A stretch of 64,000 bases of DNA from Parablautia muri (lineage in GTDB: Bacteria; Bacillota; Clostridia; Lachnospirales; Lachnospiraceae): positions 1-64,000 of the forward strand of contig NZ_QZDT01000015.1 in assembly GCF_009917485.1 (NCBI RefSeq). Direction: 5' to 3'. Shown piece after piece: positions 1 to 7,512 of this stretch. Under the pieces are notes generated by a model, which made no database searches, had not been told where the DNA came from, and saw only the letters and a program-made list of their open reading frames with translations. Numbering within the stretch: position 1 is the stretch's first letter; each line of letters starts with the position of its first letter. Position numbers and translations under genes: made by a program.

Positions 1-85
1 TGCTATTTTATTGCCAGTTTTTATTGAATTTTCAAGGTGCATAGGCACTTATTCAAGTGCGAAGTTTGAGTATATAAATATACCA

Positions 86-120
86 GGGCATGTGGATAAC
101 TCCATGTGCCCTTTCGTTTT
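86..120. terminator. Terminator-like hairpin
   Basis: A 10-bp stem (86-95 with 102-111, two G-U pairs) with a 6-nt loop is followed on the plus strand by a broken T-run at 112-120. It could end a gene lying left of the window. Its 5' arm and loop also contain an exact DnaA-box sequence (TGTGGATAA, 91-99), so it may instead belong to a replication-related region. Confidence 0.5.
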
Positions 121-326
121 GTGGATTTCTATTTTTGCTGGATTTTTGCAGACCAAAATTGGGAAAATGAAGAAAATTGCAGGATTTTACAGGAAATGAC
201 GCCGCGTTTTTGATGAAAAGATGAAGAAGTCATAATAAATGACAATCATGTCATTGTGGATAACTCTGTGGAAATTGGGGATTTCTTTGGGAATTTGAAC
301 TTTTTAGACAAAAATCATGTGGATGG
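91..326 (+). other. Cluster of DnaA-box-like 9-mers in AT-rich non-coding DNA
   Basis: Two exact matches to the DnaA box read as TGTGGATAA lie at 91-99 and 255-263. Weaker matches in the same orientation lie at 120-128, 267-275 and 318-326. A small inverted repeat (ATGACA at 239-244, TGTCAT at 249-254) abuts the second exact box. The stretch 1-595 has no convincing gene. Such clusters are known from oriC and from DnaA-regulated promoters. Neither dnaA nor rpmH is visible here, so the meaning stays open. Confidence 0.4.
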
Positions 327-497
327 TTTTTAGTTAAAAATTGAAAGTAGAAAATTTCAAAAGCTAAAAAATACTTGTTTAGTCAATGGAAATAACAATG
401 AAATTGACCGGATTCGTCATTGCTGTTCACGGCTAAAAACTGCTCATAGAAAAGGAGCTTACTTTACTTTTAGGTTTGGACAAAGTGGGAGGATTTA

Positions 498-526
498 TTG
501 CGAATATAGTGAAAATATGGTAAACT
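498..526 (+). promoter_or_regulatory. Probable SigA promoter of the GH13 gene
   Basis: TTGCGA at 498-503, a 17-nt spacer and TAAACT at 521-526. It lies about 70 nt upstream of the start codon at 596. Confidence 0.45.
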
Positions 527-595
527 AAGGTTTAGCTCAACTCCGATGTGAAAGGGGAGAAATTTACGGGCTATTGCTAAGAATGGAGGATTCGT

Positions 596-1906
596 ATGTG
601 GGCATATGAAAGTGTTTTTTATCAGATTTATCCTTTGGGATTCTGTGGGGCACCCTTTGAGAATGATGGTGTGTTGATAAACAGAATCAAAAAGGTGGAG
701 GAATGGATTCCTCATATGAAGAAGTTGGGGATAAACGCAATTTATTTTTCTCCGGTATTTGAGTCCGATACCCATGGCTATAATACAAGGGACTACAAGA
801 AGATTGACACCCGTTTGGGAACCAATGAGGACTTTAAGAAGGTTTGTGAAAAGCTGCATGAAAACGGCATCAGGGTAGTCTTAGATGGAGTGTTTAACCA
901 TGTGGGCAGAGGCTTTTATCAATTTCAGGATGTAGTAAAGAACAGAGAAAATTCCCGCTATTTGGATTGGTTCAGGATTAATTTGGGAGGAAACTCTCAT
1001 TATAATGATGGACTGTGGTACGAAGGATGGGAAGGAAACTATGATTTGGTTAAGCTGAATCTCCAAAATGGTGAAGTAGTAGATCATATCTTAGATGCGG
1101 TACGCTGCTGGGTGGAGGAGTTTGACATTGACGGATTAAGGCTGGATGTGGCTTACTGCCTGGATGAAAATTTTGTGAGAAGACTGCGCAGCTTTACGGA
1201 AGGCCTGAAACCTGAATTTTACCTGCTTGGAGAAATGCTGCATGGAGACTATAACCGTATGGTCAATGACGGGATGCTCCATTCGGCAACCAACTATGAG
1301 TGTTACAAAGGCTTGTATTCCAGCTTTAACAGCATGAATATGTTTGAGATCGTCCATTCTCTGCTCAGACAGTTTGGACCGGAAAACTGGACACTTTATA
1401 AGGGTAAGCATATGTTTTCCTTTGTGGATAACCATGATGTTACAAGAGTGGCAAGCATTCTTACCAATGAAAAGCATCTTCCGCTTATTTATGCAATGTG
1501 CTTTGGTATGCCAGGTATTCCCTGCGTCTATTATGGAAGCGAATGGGGGACAAAGGGCAATAAAAGCGAGGGAGACCCGGCTTTGCGCGTGAGCTTTGAG
1601 GAACCGGTGTTTAATGAGCTTTCAGAGTGGATAAGTAAGCTGGCTGAGGCCAAGAAGGAGTCAGAGGCGTTAAATTACGGTGATTTCCGCTCAGTGGTTT
1701 TGACCAATAAGCAGTGTATTTTTGAAAGAAAGGCAGAGGGAGAAAGGGTTCTTGTTGCCATCAATGCGGATAGTGAGCCTTATGTGGCCCATTTTGATGC
1801 AGGGTGCGGACAAGCGGTTGATTTGATCACCGGTAAGCTGCATGATTTTGGCGGTGGAAGCGAATTGCCGCCCTACAGTGCGGCTTTTTGGAAAATGGAG
1901 CGTTAA
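596..1906 (+). CDS. GH13 alpha-amylase family glycoside hydrolase
   Basis: A 436-residue cytoplasmic enzyme (no signal peptide) expected to hydrolyse or rearrange alpha-1,4-glucans or maltodextrins. All GH13 signatures are present: DGVFNH (residues 97-102), the nucleophile Asp184 in GLRLDVA, the acid/base Glu213 in LLGEM, and Asp278 in FVDNHD. A short beta-sandwich-like tail follows the barrel. The start is set by a strong GGAGG 7 nt upstream of ATG 596, preceded by AAGAAT, a context shared with several other genes in the window. malQ follows after a terminator, which suggests joint maltodextrin use inside the cell. The exact GH13 subfamily and substrate cannot be read from sequence alone. 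Confidence 0.88.
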   Translation: MWAYESVFYQIYPLGFCGAPFENDGVLINRIKKVEEWIPHMKKLGINAIYFSPVFESDTHGYNTRDYKKIDTRLGTNEDFKKVCEKLHENGIRVVLDGVFNHVGRGFYQFQDVVKNRENSRYLDWFRINLGGNSHYNDGLWYEGWEGNYDLVKLNLQNGEVVDHILDAVRCWVEEFDIDGLRLDVAYCLDENFVRRLRSFTEGLKPEFYLLGEMLHGDYNRMVNDGMLHSATNYECYKGLYSSFNSMNMFEIVHSLLRQFGPENWTLYKGKHMFSFVDNHDVTRVASILTNEKHLPLIYAMCFGMPGIPCVYYGSEWGTKGNKSEGDPALRVSFEEPVFNELSEWISKLAEAKKESEALNYGDFRSVVLTNKQCIFERKAEGERVLVAINADSEPYVAHFDAGCGQAVDLITGKLHDFGGGSELPPYSAAFWKMER

Positions 1907-1967
1907 AAAGTCATTTTTCCTGTAATGAAATGCAGCATTTATAAATGGCATAAGGTACTTTTGATGA

Positions 1968-1997
1968 AAAGGGCGTTGGAAGCAGGCGCCCTTTTTA
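1968..1997 (+). terminator. Rho-independent terminator after the GH13 gene
   Basis: An 8-bp stem AAAGGGCG (1968-1975) pairs with CGCCCTTT (1987-1994), followed by T residues to 1996. Confidence 0.7.
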
Positions 1998-2026
1998 TGA
2001 TACAATGGACTGCCCTAAAATATCGC

Positions 2027-2055
2027 TTGTCAATTATGGTGCTAAATGTTATTTT
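2027..2055 (+). promoter_or_regulatory. Possible promoter of malQ
   Basis: TTGTCA at 2027-2032, a 17-nt spacer and TATTTT at 2050-2055, about 60 nt upstream of malQ. The -10 is weak. Confidence 0.4.
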
Positions 2056-2117
2056 TATTTTATGAAATATACGGCGAAAATATAGTTAATTTCATTAGGA
2101 AAAGGAGACGGAATATT

Positions 2118-3593
2118 ATGAGAGCAAGTGGCATTTTATTACCAATATCTAGTATCTGGTCCGCCTACGGGATTGGAACGTTTTCAAAGGAAGCGTATGA
2201 ATTTGTGGATTTCTTGAAAGCCGCAGGCCAGACCTATTGGCAGATTTTACCTTTAGGCCCTACCGGCTATGGGGATTCCCCTTATCAATCTTTCTCTACA
2301 TTTGCGGGAAATCCATATTATATTGATTTAGAGGAGCTGATTGAGGCAGGCCTTTTGTCCAAAGAGCAGTGTGAAGAATGCGATTGGGGCGGAAGTGAAG
2401 CCTATGTTGATTATGAAAAGATTTACCGGTCAAGATTTACGGTATTAAAAAAAGCCTTCCGAAACAGCGATATAGAACGTGAAGAAGGATTTCAGGATTT
2501 TGTGAAAGAAAATGATTACTGGCTTCCGGATTATGCGCTTTATATGGCGGTGAAGGATTCCTATCAGGGAAAAAGCTGGGCAGAGTGGGATGAGGATATT
2601 CGCCTTAGGGAACCGGCAGCGCTCAGCAGATGCAAGGAAGAATTGAAAGATGAAATTCTTTTTTATGAATTTCAGCAATATCTGTTTGCCAAACAGTGGG
2701 CACGCCTTAAGAAATACGCTAATGATAAGGGGATTCGGATTATTGGCGATATTCCTATTTATGTGGCTTTTGACAGTGCGGATGCATGGGCCAGTCCGGA
2801 ACTTTTCCAGTTTGATGAAAATCGGATGCCCACAGGGGTAGCGGGATGTCCGCCGGATGCTTTTTCGGCTACGGGACAGCTCTGGGGAAATCCCTTGTAT
2901 CGCTGGGATTATCACAAGGAAACGGACTATGCCTGGTGGATGCGGAGAATTTTTTACTGCTATCAGCTTTATGATGTGGTGAGAATCGACCACTTCAGAG
3001 GATTTGATGAATATTACAACATTCCTTTTGGAGACACAACAGCTGAGTTTGGCAGATGGGAAAAAGGACCTGGCTATGATTTGTTCCGGATCATGAAAAA
3101 GGAAATCGGGAATAAGCCTGTGATTGCGGAGGATTTGGGATATTTGACTCCTTCGGTCTTAAAATTGGTAAAGAAAACCGGTTATCCTGGTATGAAGGTT
3201 TTGCAGTTTGCTTTTGATGCAGAGGGAGACAGTGATTATTTGCCTCACAAATATTCCCGGAATTGTATTGTTTATACCGGAACACATGATAACGACACTA
3301 CCCTTGGATGGTTTGACTCGTTAAGTCGAAAGGACAAAAGGTTTGCAAAAACGTACTTAAATTTCAAAGGTGGGAAGGAGATAGGCTGGAACTTTATTAG
3401 AGCCGCCATTGCGAGTGTGTCTGATACGGCGGTGATTCTCATGCAGGATTATTTGGGACTTGGAAATGAAGCCAGGATCAACCTGCCCTCCACCATAGGA
3501 AATAACTGGAAATGGAGGATGGTGAAGGGGCAGGCAAATGAGGAGCTTGCAAAAAAGATTTATGCACTTTGCAAATTGTATGGAAGGGCTTAA
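2118..3593 (+). CDS. malQ: 4-alpha-glucanotransferase (amylomaltase), copy 1
   Basis: A GH77 enzyme of 491 residues that transfers maltodextrin segments between alpha-1,4-glucans and releases glucose. The N-terminus RASGILLP, the block GDSPYQSFSTFAGNPY, IGDIPIYVAFDSAD, the nucleophile segment VRIDHFRGFD, IAEDLG and GTHDNDT are all family hallmarks. Start ATG 2118 has AAAGGAG 10 nt upstream; an earlier in-frame ATG at 2046 would add an unrelated 24-residue leader without a ribosome site. The gene sits between a GH13 enzyme and a convergent CYTH gene whose stop codon directly abuts its own. A second complete malQ lies at 51215, so this is one of two paralogs. Confidence 0.93.
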   Translation: MRASGILLPISSIWSAYGIGTFSKEAYEFVDFLKAAGQTYWQILPLGPTGYGDSPYQSFSTFAGNPYYIDLEELIEAGLLSKEQCEECDWGGSEAYVDYEKIYRSRFTVLKKAFRNSDIEREEGFQDFVKENDYWLPDYALYMAVKDSYQGKSWAEWDEDIRLREPAALSRCKEELKDEILFYEFQQYLFAKQWARLKKYANDKGIRIIGDIPIYVAFDSADAWASPELFQFDENRMPTGVAGCPPDAFSATGQLWGNPLYRWDYHKETDYAWWMRRIFYCYQLYDVVRIDHFRGFDEYYNIPFGDTTAEFGRWEKGPGYDLFRIMKKEIGNKPVIAEDLGYLTPSVLKLVKKTGYPGMKVLQFAFDAEGDSDYLPHKYSRNCIVYTGTHDNDTTLGWFDSLSRKDKRFAKTYLNFKGGKEIGWNFIRAAIASVSDTAVILMQDYLGLGNEARINLPSTIGNNWKWRMVKGQANEELAKKIYALCKLYGRA

Positions 3594-4085
3594 TTAAAAT
3601 ATCTTTTGGGATAAAGTGGAATTGTGGTAGGCAGTATCATTGGTTACATCTTCGCCCAGCCATGGGGGAGGGAGGAAGGCGTTTGCCATTTCTTCACTGG
3701 GAAATTCTACTTCCGCAATGTTTAAAGGCGCAAATGGCGCATGAAAGATGTCCAGTTCTACCGTGAGCTCTACAGGTCCATGCAAAGGCACATAGTGGTC
3801 GGAAAATGATGGATTTTCAATTGGAATCAGATATCTTTTTTTGGTGATGATATTGCCGTCTGCTTTTTTCAGCAGGTGATGATAAGCTTCCTTATTTAAG
3901 GGTAGATTATATTCTTCCCTGGCCATAAGTCCCTTTCCCTTATAGGTTAGATAATAGGTATCATCTTGCTTTCGGATGCGGATGACGGGATCGGTATTCA
4001 GATAAGCTTGCTCAATCAGAAGGCATTGATAAGCGTCAAGGTTACAGGGGAGTTCTTTGATTAAAAATTTGCGTTCAATTTCCAT
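3594..4085 (-). CDS. CYTH domain protein (possible triphosphatase)
   Basis: A 163-residue protein that opens with MEIERKFLI, the EXEXK-like signature of the CYTH fold, in which a beta-barrel tunnel holds triphosphates and divalent metal. Further charged positions that line such tunnels are visible (IRIRK near residue 36, YKGKG near 50, KKRYLIP near 83). Known relatives are class IV adenylate cyclases, thiamine triphosphatases and inorganic triphosphatases; the bacterial short forms are mostly triphosphatases. AAAGGAG stands 8 nt before ATG 4085. It converges with malQ without any gap. The substrate is not predictable. Confidence 0.8.
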   Translation of the reverse strand: MEIERKFLIKELPCNLDAYQCLLIEQAYLNTDPVIRIRKQDDTYYLTYKGKGLMAREEYNLPLNKEAYHHLLKKADGNIITKKRYLIPIENPSFSDHYVPLHGPVELTVELDIFHAPFAPLNIAEVEFPSEEMANAFLPPPWLGEDVTNDTAYHNSTLSQKIF

Positions 4086-4218
4086 AGTGAAGGCTCCTTT
4101 CCTTATATAAATATTATGAATGTATAGGGTGTGATTTGAAACAAATGATTCATAAATTTTTGGAAATTATTTCTAATATGAATTATAGTATTCCTTAAGA
4201 AAGTTTACAAATCATTAA

Positions 4219-4248
4219 TTGGAATTTTTGGATATTCAATGGTAAAAT
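4219..4248 (+). promoter_or_regulatory. Probable promoter of the DJ-1 family gene
   Basis: TTGGAA at 4219-4224, an 18-nt spacer and TAAAAT at 4243-4248, about 95 nt before the start codon. Confidence 0.45.
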
Positions 4249-4343
4249 ATAAGAAAGGTTCAGCTTGACCGAACCATTGCCAATATTCATAGTAACATAA
4301 ATATTATGGAATAAAAATTTGAATAAAAAGGCGGTTTTATAGC

Positions 4344-4901
4344 ATGAGTAAAGTATGTGTATTTTTTGGAACAGGTTTTGAGGAAATTGAGGCTCTTACG
4401 GTAGTTGACATTTTGCGCAGGCAGGGAATTGATACGAAAATGGTTTCCATTATGGGGGATAAGACAGTGATAGGTTCCCATGAAATTCCGGTGATAACGG
4501 ATGAGCTGCTTGAAGATGTGAATTTTAACGAAGTGGATATGCTTGTACTTCCCGGAGGCCTTGGCGGAACGAAAAATTTAGAGGCATGTGAAGCGTTGAT
4601 GAAACAGGTGGATGTCTTTGTAGCGGCAGGAAAGGCAGTGGGCGCAATCTGTGCGGCTCCCACTATTTTAGGACACAGAGGCCATTTAAAAGGAAAGAAG
4701 GCAATCTGCTATCCGGGTATGGAAGATCAGCTGGAGGGAGCAACTGTAACCTGCGAGCCGGCAGTGCAGGATGGAAATATTATAACCGGCAGAGGCATGG
4801 GATGTTCCATTGCCTTTGGACTGGCGCTGCTTGCACATTTGACAGACAGCAAAGCCAGCGCGGCTATGGCGGAGAAAATTGTTTACGGACCAAAGCGATA
4901 A
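4344..4901 (+). CDS. DJ-1/PfpI family protein
   Basis: A 185-residue cytoplasmic protein of the ThiJ/DJ-1/YajL group. The nucleophilic elbow Cys103 sits in AICAAP and the partner Glu16 in FEEIEAL, matching the Cys-Glu pair of DJ-1. Members act as protein or nucleotide deglycases, glyoxalases or redox-sensitive chaperones. The start ATG 4344 follows AAAGGCGG. It seems to be a single-gene unit with its own promoter; a short 7-bp hairpin follows the stop. The function within the superfamily (deglycase or stress role) cannot be decided. Confidence 0.85.
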   Translation: MSKVCVFFGTGFEEIEALTVVDILRRQGIDTKMVSIMGDKTVIGSHEIPVITDELLEDVNFNEVDMLVLPGGLGGTKNLEACEALMKQVDVFVAAGKAVGAICAAPTILGHRGHLKGKKAICYPGMEDQLEGATVTCEPAVQDGNIITGRGMGCSIAFGLALLAHLTDSKASAAMAEKIVYGPKR

Positions 4902-5024
4902 CGGCGGCCTGAACATATCAGAAAACGCTTTTCTGCGAACCGGTATATTGATTTGCAGGAATGATTTTTCGCAGGCGCTAAGGCACTTTTAGAAATAACC
5001 GGAAAGGGTACAAATGAATACTTT

Positions 5025-5465
5025 ATGAATATATTATTTTTTTTAACGCCGAAAAGTGAAGTGGCCTATGTCTATGACACGGATACGCTGCGTCAGGTTT
5101 TGGAAAAAATGGAAAACCACAGGTATTCCGCGATTCCTGTCATTGCCAGGAAGGACGGGAGTTACATAGGCACCCTGACAGAGGGCGACTTGTTATGGTA
5201 CATCAAAGATCAGGACGATTTATCATTGCGGGATGCGGAGGAAATTCTTATGACGGAGGTTCCTCGGATGCGTGACAATGAGCCTGTTGAAGTGGATGTC
5301 AATATGGAGGATTTGCTCAACAAAGCCATGAACCAGAATTTTGTTCCGGTGGTGGATGACAGGAAACATTTTATAGGTCTGATTACCAGAAAGGACCTGA
5401 TTCAGTATCTTTGTAAGAAACTGGTAAAGGCTCAGCTTGAGGCAGGCGGAATGAGCATTGGCTAA
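5025..5465 (+). CDS. Tandem CBS-domain protein, CbpB/DarB-like
   Basis: A 146-residue protein consisting only of two CBS motifs (about residues 12-70 and 78-135). The opening MNILFFLTPKSEVAYVYD and the first CBS strand RYSAIPVI are typical of the small YkuL/DarB/CbpB group, which in Bacillus and Listeria binds cyclic di-AMP and controls the stringent-response enzyme Rel. By family resemblance it may bind an adenine nucleotide. The nearest SD-like stretch (AAAGGG, about 5003-5008) is somewhat far from ATG 5025, so initiation may be weak. No transmembrane part is present, and it is followed by a GreA-like gene. Confidence 0.75.
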   Translation: MNILFFLTPKSEVAYVYDTDTLRQVLEKMENHRYSAIPVIARKDGSYIGTLTEGDLLWYIKDQDDLSLRDAEEILMTEVPRMRDNEPVEVDVNMEDLLNKAMNQNFVPVVDDRKHFIGLITRKDLIQYLCKKLVKAQLEAGGMSIG

Positions 5466-5545
5466 GAAAGGACCATATTCTTTCAGCCCTGATTTTATGC
5501 TTGAACGCACAAATTGGCAAGTTGGAAAGGGAGCATGGTTATAAA

Positions 5546-6049
5546 ATGTTTAATCAGTTAACACAAAAAGATATTGCGGCTATGGAGGCTGAGATTGAGG
5601 AAAGAAAGCTGGTAATACGTCCCAAACTTTTAGAATCCGTCAAGGAGGCCAGGGCCCATGGCGATTTAAGTGAAAATTTTGAATATTATGCGGCAAAAAG
5701 GGAAAAGAACAAAAATGAAAGCCGTATTCGTTTTTTGGAGCGGATGATTAAAACGGCGGAGGTTATATCGGATGATTCCAAAGAGGATGAAATCGGTATG
5801 AACAATACGGTAGCAGTAGAGTTTGAGGAAGATGGATCTATTGAAAAATATAAAATCGTGACAACCATGCGTGGAAACTCCTTAGAAGGGCTGGTAAGTG
5901 TTGAATCGCCAATCGGTAAAGCCCTTATGGGACATAAAGTGGGCGATAGGGTTTATGTGCAGGTAAATGCTGATTATGGCTACTATATTATAGTCCGTTC
6001 CATAGAAAACACTGTAGATACTGGCAGCGATAAAATACGAAGTTTTTAA
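5546..6049 (+). CDS. GreA/GreB family transcription elongation factor
   Basis: A 167-residue protein that should enter the RNA polymerase secondary channel and stimulate cleavage of backtracked RNA. It has the N-terminal coiled coil with the diagnostic tip EARAHGDLSENFEYYAAK (acidic residues that position catalytic metal), then the C-terminal FKBP-like domain with PIGKALMGHKVGDRV. The start ATG 5546 is chosen because the upstream in-frame residues do not fit the family; AAAGGGAG lies 12 nt upstream. Length is close to the usual 157. It may be the sole GreA or one of several paralogs, so no gene symbol is assigned. Confidence 0.85.
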   Translation: MFNQLTQKDIAAMEAEIEERKLVIRPKLLESVKEARAHGDLSENFEYYAAKREKNKNESRIRFLERMIKTAEVISDDSKEDEIGMNNTVAVEFEEDGSIEKYKIVTTMRGNSLEGLVSVESPIGKALMGHKVGDRVYVQVNADYGYYIIVRSIENTVDTGSDKIRSF

Positions 6050-6242
6050 AAATCATGATGCAATAAATAAGCGGAAAAACTTACCATAATATTTTCACGA
6101 ACACCGTTAATACTATGAACAAGATAAGTGATAAAGACAGCGCTTTGAACGGAGGAAACTTCGAGATAAGCGTAAGTCCAAAACGCTTATCTTGAAGCAG
6201 GGCTGCAACAGGCAGTCAAATATAATAACGGAGGTGAAAAAG

Positions 6243-6443
6243 ATGGCTAGCAGCAAATCTAATAGAGTAGAAGTTCCTGAAGCTAAGGCAGCTATGGATC
6301 GTTTCAAAACAGAGGTTGCTTCTGAACTTGGTGTTAACCTGAAGGAAGGCTACAACGGCGATTTGACTTCAAAGGAAGCCGGTTCCATTGGCGGTGAGAT
6401 GGTTCGTAGAATGATCAAGAAGCAAGAAGAATCTATGAAATAA
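6243..6443 (+). CDS. Alpha/beta-type small acid-soluble spore protein
   Basis: A 66-residue protein with both SASP signatures: KTEVASELGV near residue 22 and LTSKEAGSIGGEMVRRMI near residue 42. Such proteins saturate spore DNA, protect it from UV and heat and are degraded by the Gpr protease at germination; the TEVASELG segment is the expected cleavage region. A near-perfect GGAGGTG stands 7 nt before ATG 6243. A clear terminator follows. The gene is strong evidence for endospore formation. I do not see a confident SigG promoter. Family members usually occur in several copies per genome. Confidence 0.95.
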   Translation: MASSKSNRVEVPEAKAAMDRFKTEVASELGVNLKEGYNGDLTSKEAGSIGGEMVRRMIKKQEESMK

Positions 6444-6472
6444 CACTTTCTTAAATGAAAGAAAAAAGAATG

Positions 6473-6504
6473 GCCCGTCTGCATAAAGCAGGCGGGCTGT
6501 TTTT
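6473..6504 (+). terminator. Terminator after the SASP gene
   Basis: A 10-bp GC-rich stem (6473-6482 with 6488-6497, one G-U pair), loop ATAAA, then a T-tract to 6504. It also lies just beyond the end of the convergent ECF-S gene. Confidence 0.85.
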
Positions 6505-6509
6505 GATAA

Positions 6510-7076
6510 TCAATCTTCTTTCTTCAAATATTTTTGAAGGGGTATCCATATGATATAGGCAAGAAGACTGCCGGTAAGAGCCGTGATAAGCTGCGTAATG
6601 GAGAAGGTAATCCGTGCGGTGGCTAAAACCACCGGCAGAGCTTCCGGTTTTGGAAGATGTGAAGCTATATTTCCGCCAAAGGAAGGAAGCAATATAAGTA
6701 CAATCACGATTCCCATGAAAGAGGCCTTGAGCAGGGAACCTGCAATGAAACCGACCGGGAGCTTATGGCGAAAATGGAAATGCTTTTGAAAGTACCATAC
6801 GCAGACTGCTAAAACAGTGTTTCCAGCCATAACGGCAGGGAACATAAGGGGTATGGCTGACATAATAGGCGAACCTGAAATAAAAAAGGCGGTGACGGGC
6901 GCTATGATACTGATGAAAAGCCCGCTCCACAGCCCAACGGCCAGCACCGCAATTATAATGGTGGTATTGACAATGGGTCCGGTCAAATATACGGAAAGGT
7001 TTTTAAAAAACTGACTTGCAATGCAAATGGCAAGCAGCAGCGCTGTTTGAATGAATTGCTTTGTTGAAATTTTCAT
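6510..7076 (-). CDS. ECF transporter S component-like membrane protein
   Basis: A 188-residue, highly hydrophobic protein with about five or six membrane segments. The N-terminal run QTALLLAICIASQFFKN and the alternating hydrophobic helices with GNTVLAVCVW resemble substrate-binding S components of energy-coupling factor vitamin importers. The partner EcfA and EcfT are not nearby, which is usual for group II ECF systems with a shared module. The start at 7076 is set by GGAGG 8 nt upstream; this ribosome site is the end of a repeat element (7093-7244). An in-frame extension to 7124 would translate that repeat and is rejected. The vitamin or metal specificity cannot be told. Confidence 0.7.
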   Translation of the reverse strand: MKISTKQFIQTALLLAICIASQFFKNLSVYLTGPIVNTTIIIAVLAVGLWSGLFISIIAPVTAFFISGSPIMSAIPLMFPAVMAGNTVLAVCVWYFQKHFHFRHKLPVGFIAGSLLKASFMGIVIVLILLPSFGGNIASHLPKPEALPVVLATARITFSITQLITALTGSLLAYIIWIPLQKYLKKED

Positions 7077-7082
7077 GATAAT

Positions 7083-7244
7083 CCTCCATTCTTGCCAACA
7101 ACCCACAAACTTGGGCGCAAGCACAAATTTGTAAGATTGAAAAATCCTTGATTTTTCAATCTATCCCTCCATGCGTCCAGCAGCCTTCAAATTTGGGCGC
7201 AAGCACAAATTTGTAAGATTGAAAAATCTTTGATTTTTCAATCT
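7083..7244 (-). repeat. Tandem hairpin leader repeat, family A (two units)
   Basis: Two units repeat with an 82-nt period. Reading on the minus strand, each has a perfect 13-bp hairpin (7232-7244/7216-7228 and 7150-7162/7134-7146, loops of 3 nt), then CAAATTTG or CAAGTTTG arms flanking a GC-rich centre (TGCTTGCGCC), then about 20 nt ending in ATGGAGGGAT or AATGGAGGAT. The second GGAGG is the ribosome site of the ECF-S gene. Related copies lie at 8902-8950 (clpP) and 53301-53392 (bactofilin). Confidence 0.8.
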
Positions 7245-7373
7245 ATTTTCTATGTTTGTATGCTGCCAGGATTCTGTAAGCCTGGCACCAACGTAATTGA
7301 GAGCCATTAAACAGTATAAAAGCGCAAAGAAGAAAAAGCAACACTGAAAACACGGAAAACCGAAATAAAAATC

Positions 7374-7402
7374 TGGTATTTTTTTTATAGGTATGCTATA
7401 AT
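7374..7402 (+). promoter_or_regulatory. Probable extended -10 promoter of tig
   Basis: TATAAT at 7397-7402 is preceded by TGC, an extended -10. The -35 (TGGTAT, 7374-7379) is weak. It lies about 110 nt upstream of the tig start. A 7-bp hairpin (TGCCAGG with CCTGGCA) lies upstream at about 7261-7284. I see nothing else in the gap 7245-7512. Confidence 0.55.
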
Positions 7403-7512
7403 CGGATAATGACTGTGGGTATTTATGGAATTTAATCGTATCTTTATGTCAAAACAATTCCAAAACAGCAAATTGATAAACGGATAGAGGATTTTAAGGA
7501 GGATGTACTACA

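Noticed and set aside
1-60. rRNA leader near the left edge on the minus strand
   Set aside because: Only a short GCACCTTGAAAATTC resemblance; no promoter or rRNA sequence is visible within the window.
11-199. A 62-codon frame at the left edge
   Set aside because: It runs through the hairpin and DnaA boxes, lacks a ribosome site and shows no protein-like pattern.
2445-2993. A 182-codon minus-strand frame opposite malQ
   Set aside because: Antisense shadow of a conserved enzyme with no start signal and no recognisable domain.
7077-7124. Longer N-terminus of the ECF-S protein
   Set aside because: The extra residues would be translated from the repeat element and the GGAGG fits the start at 7076.
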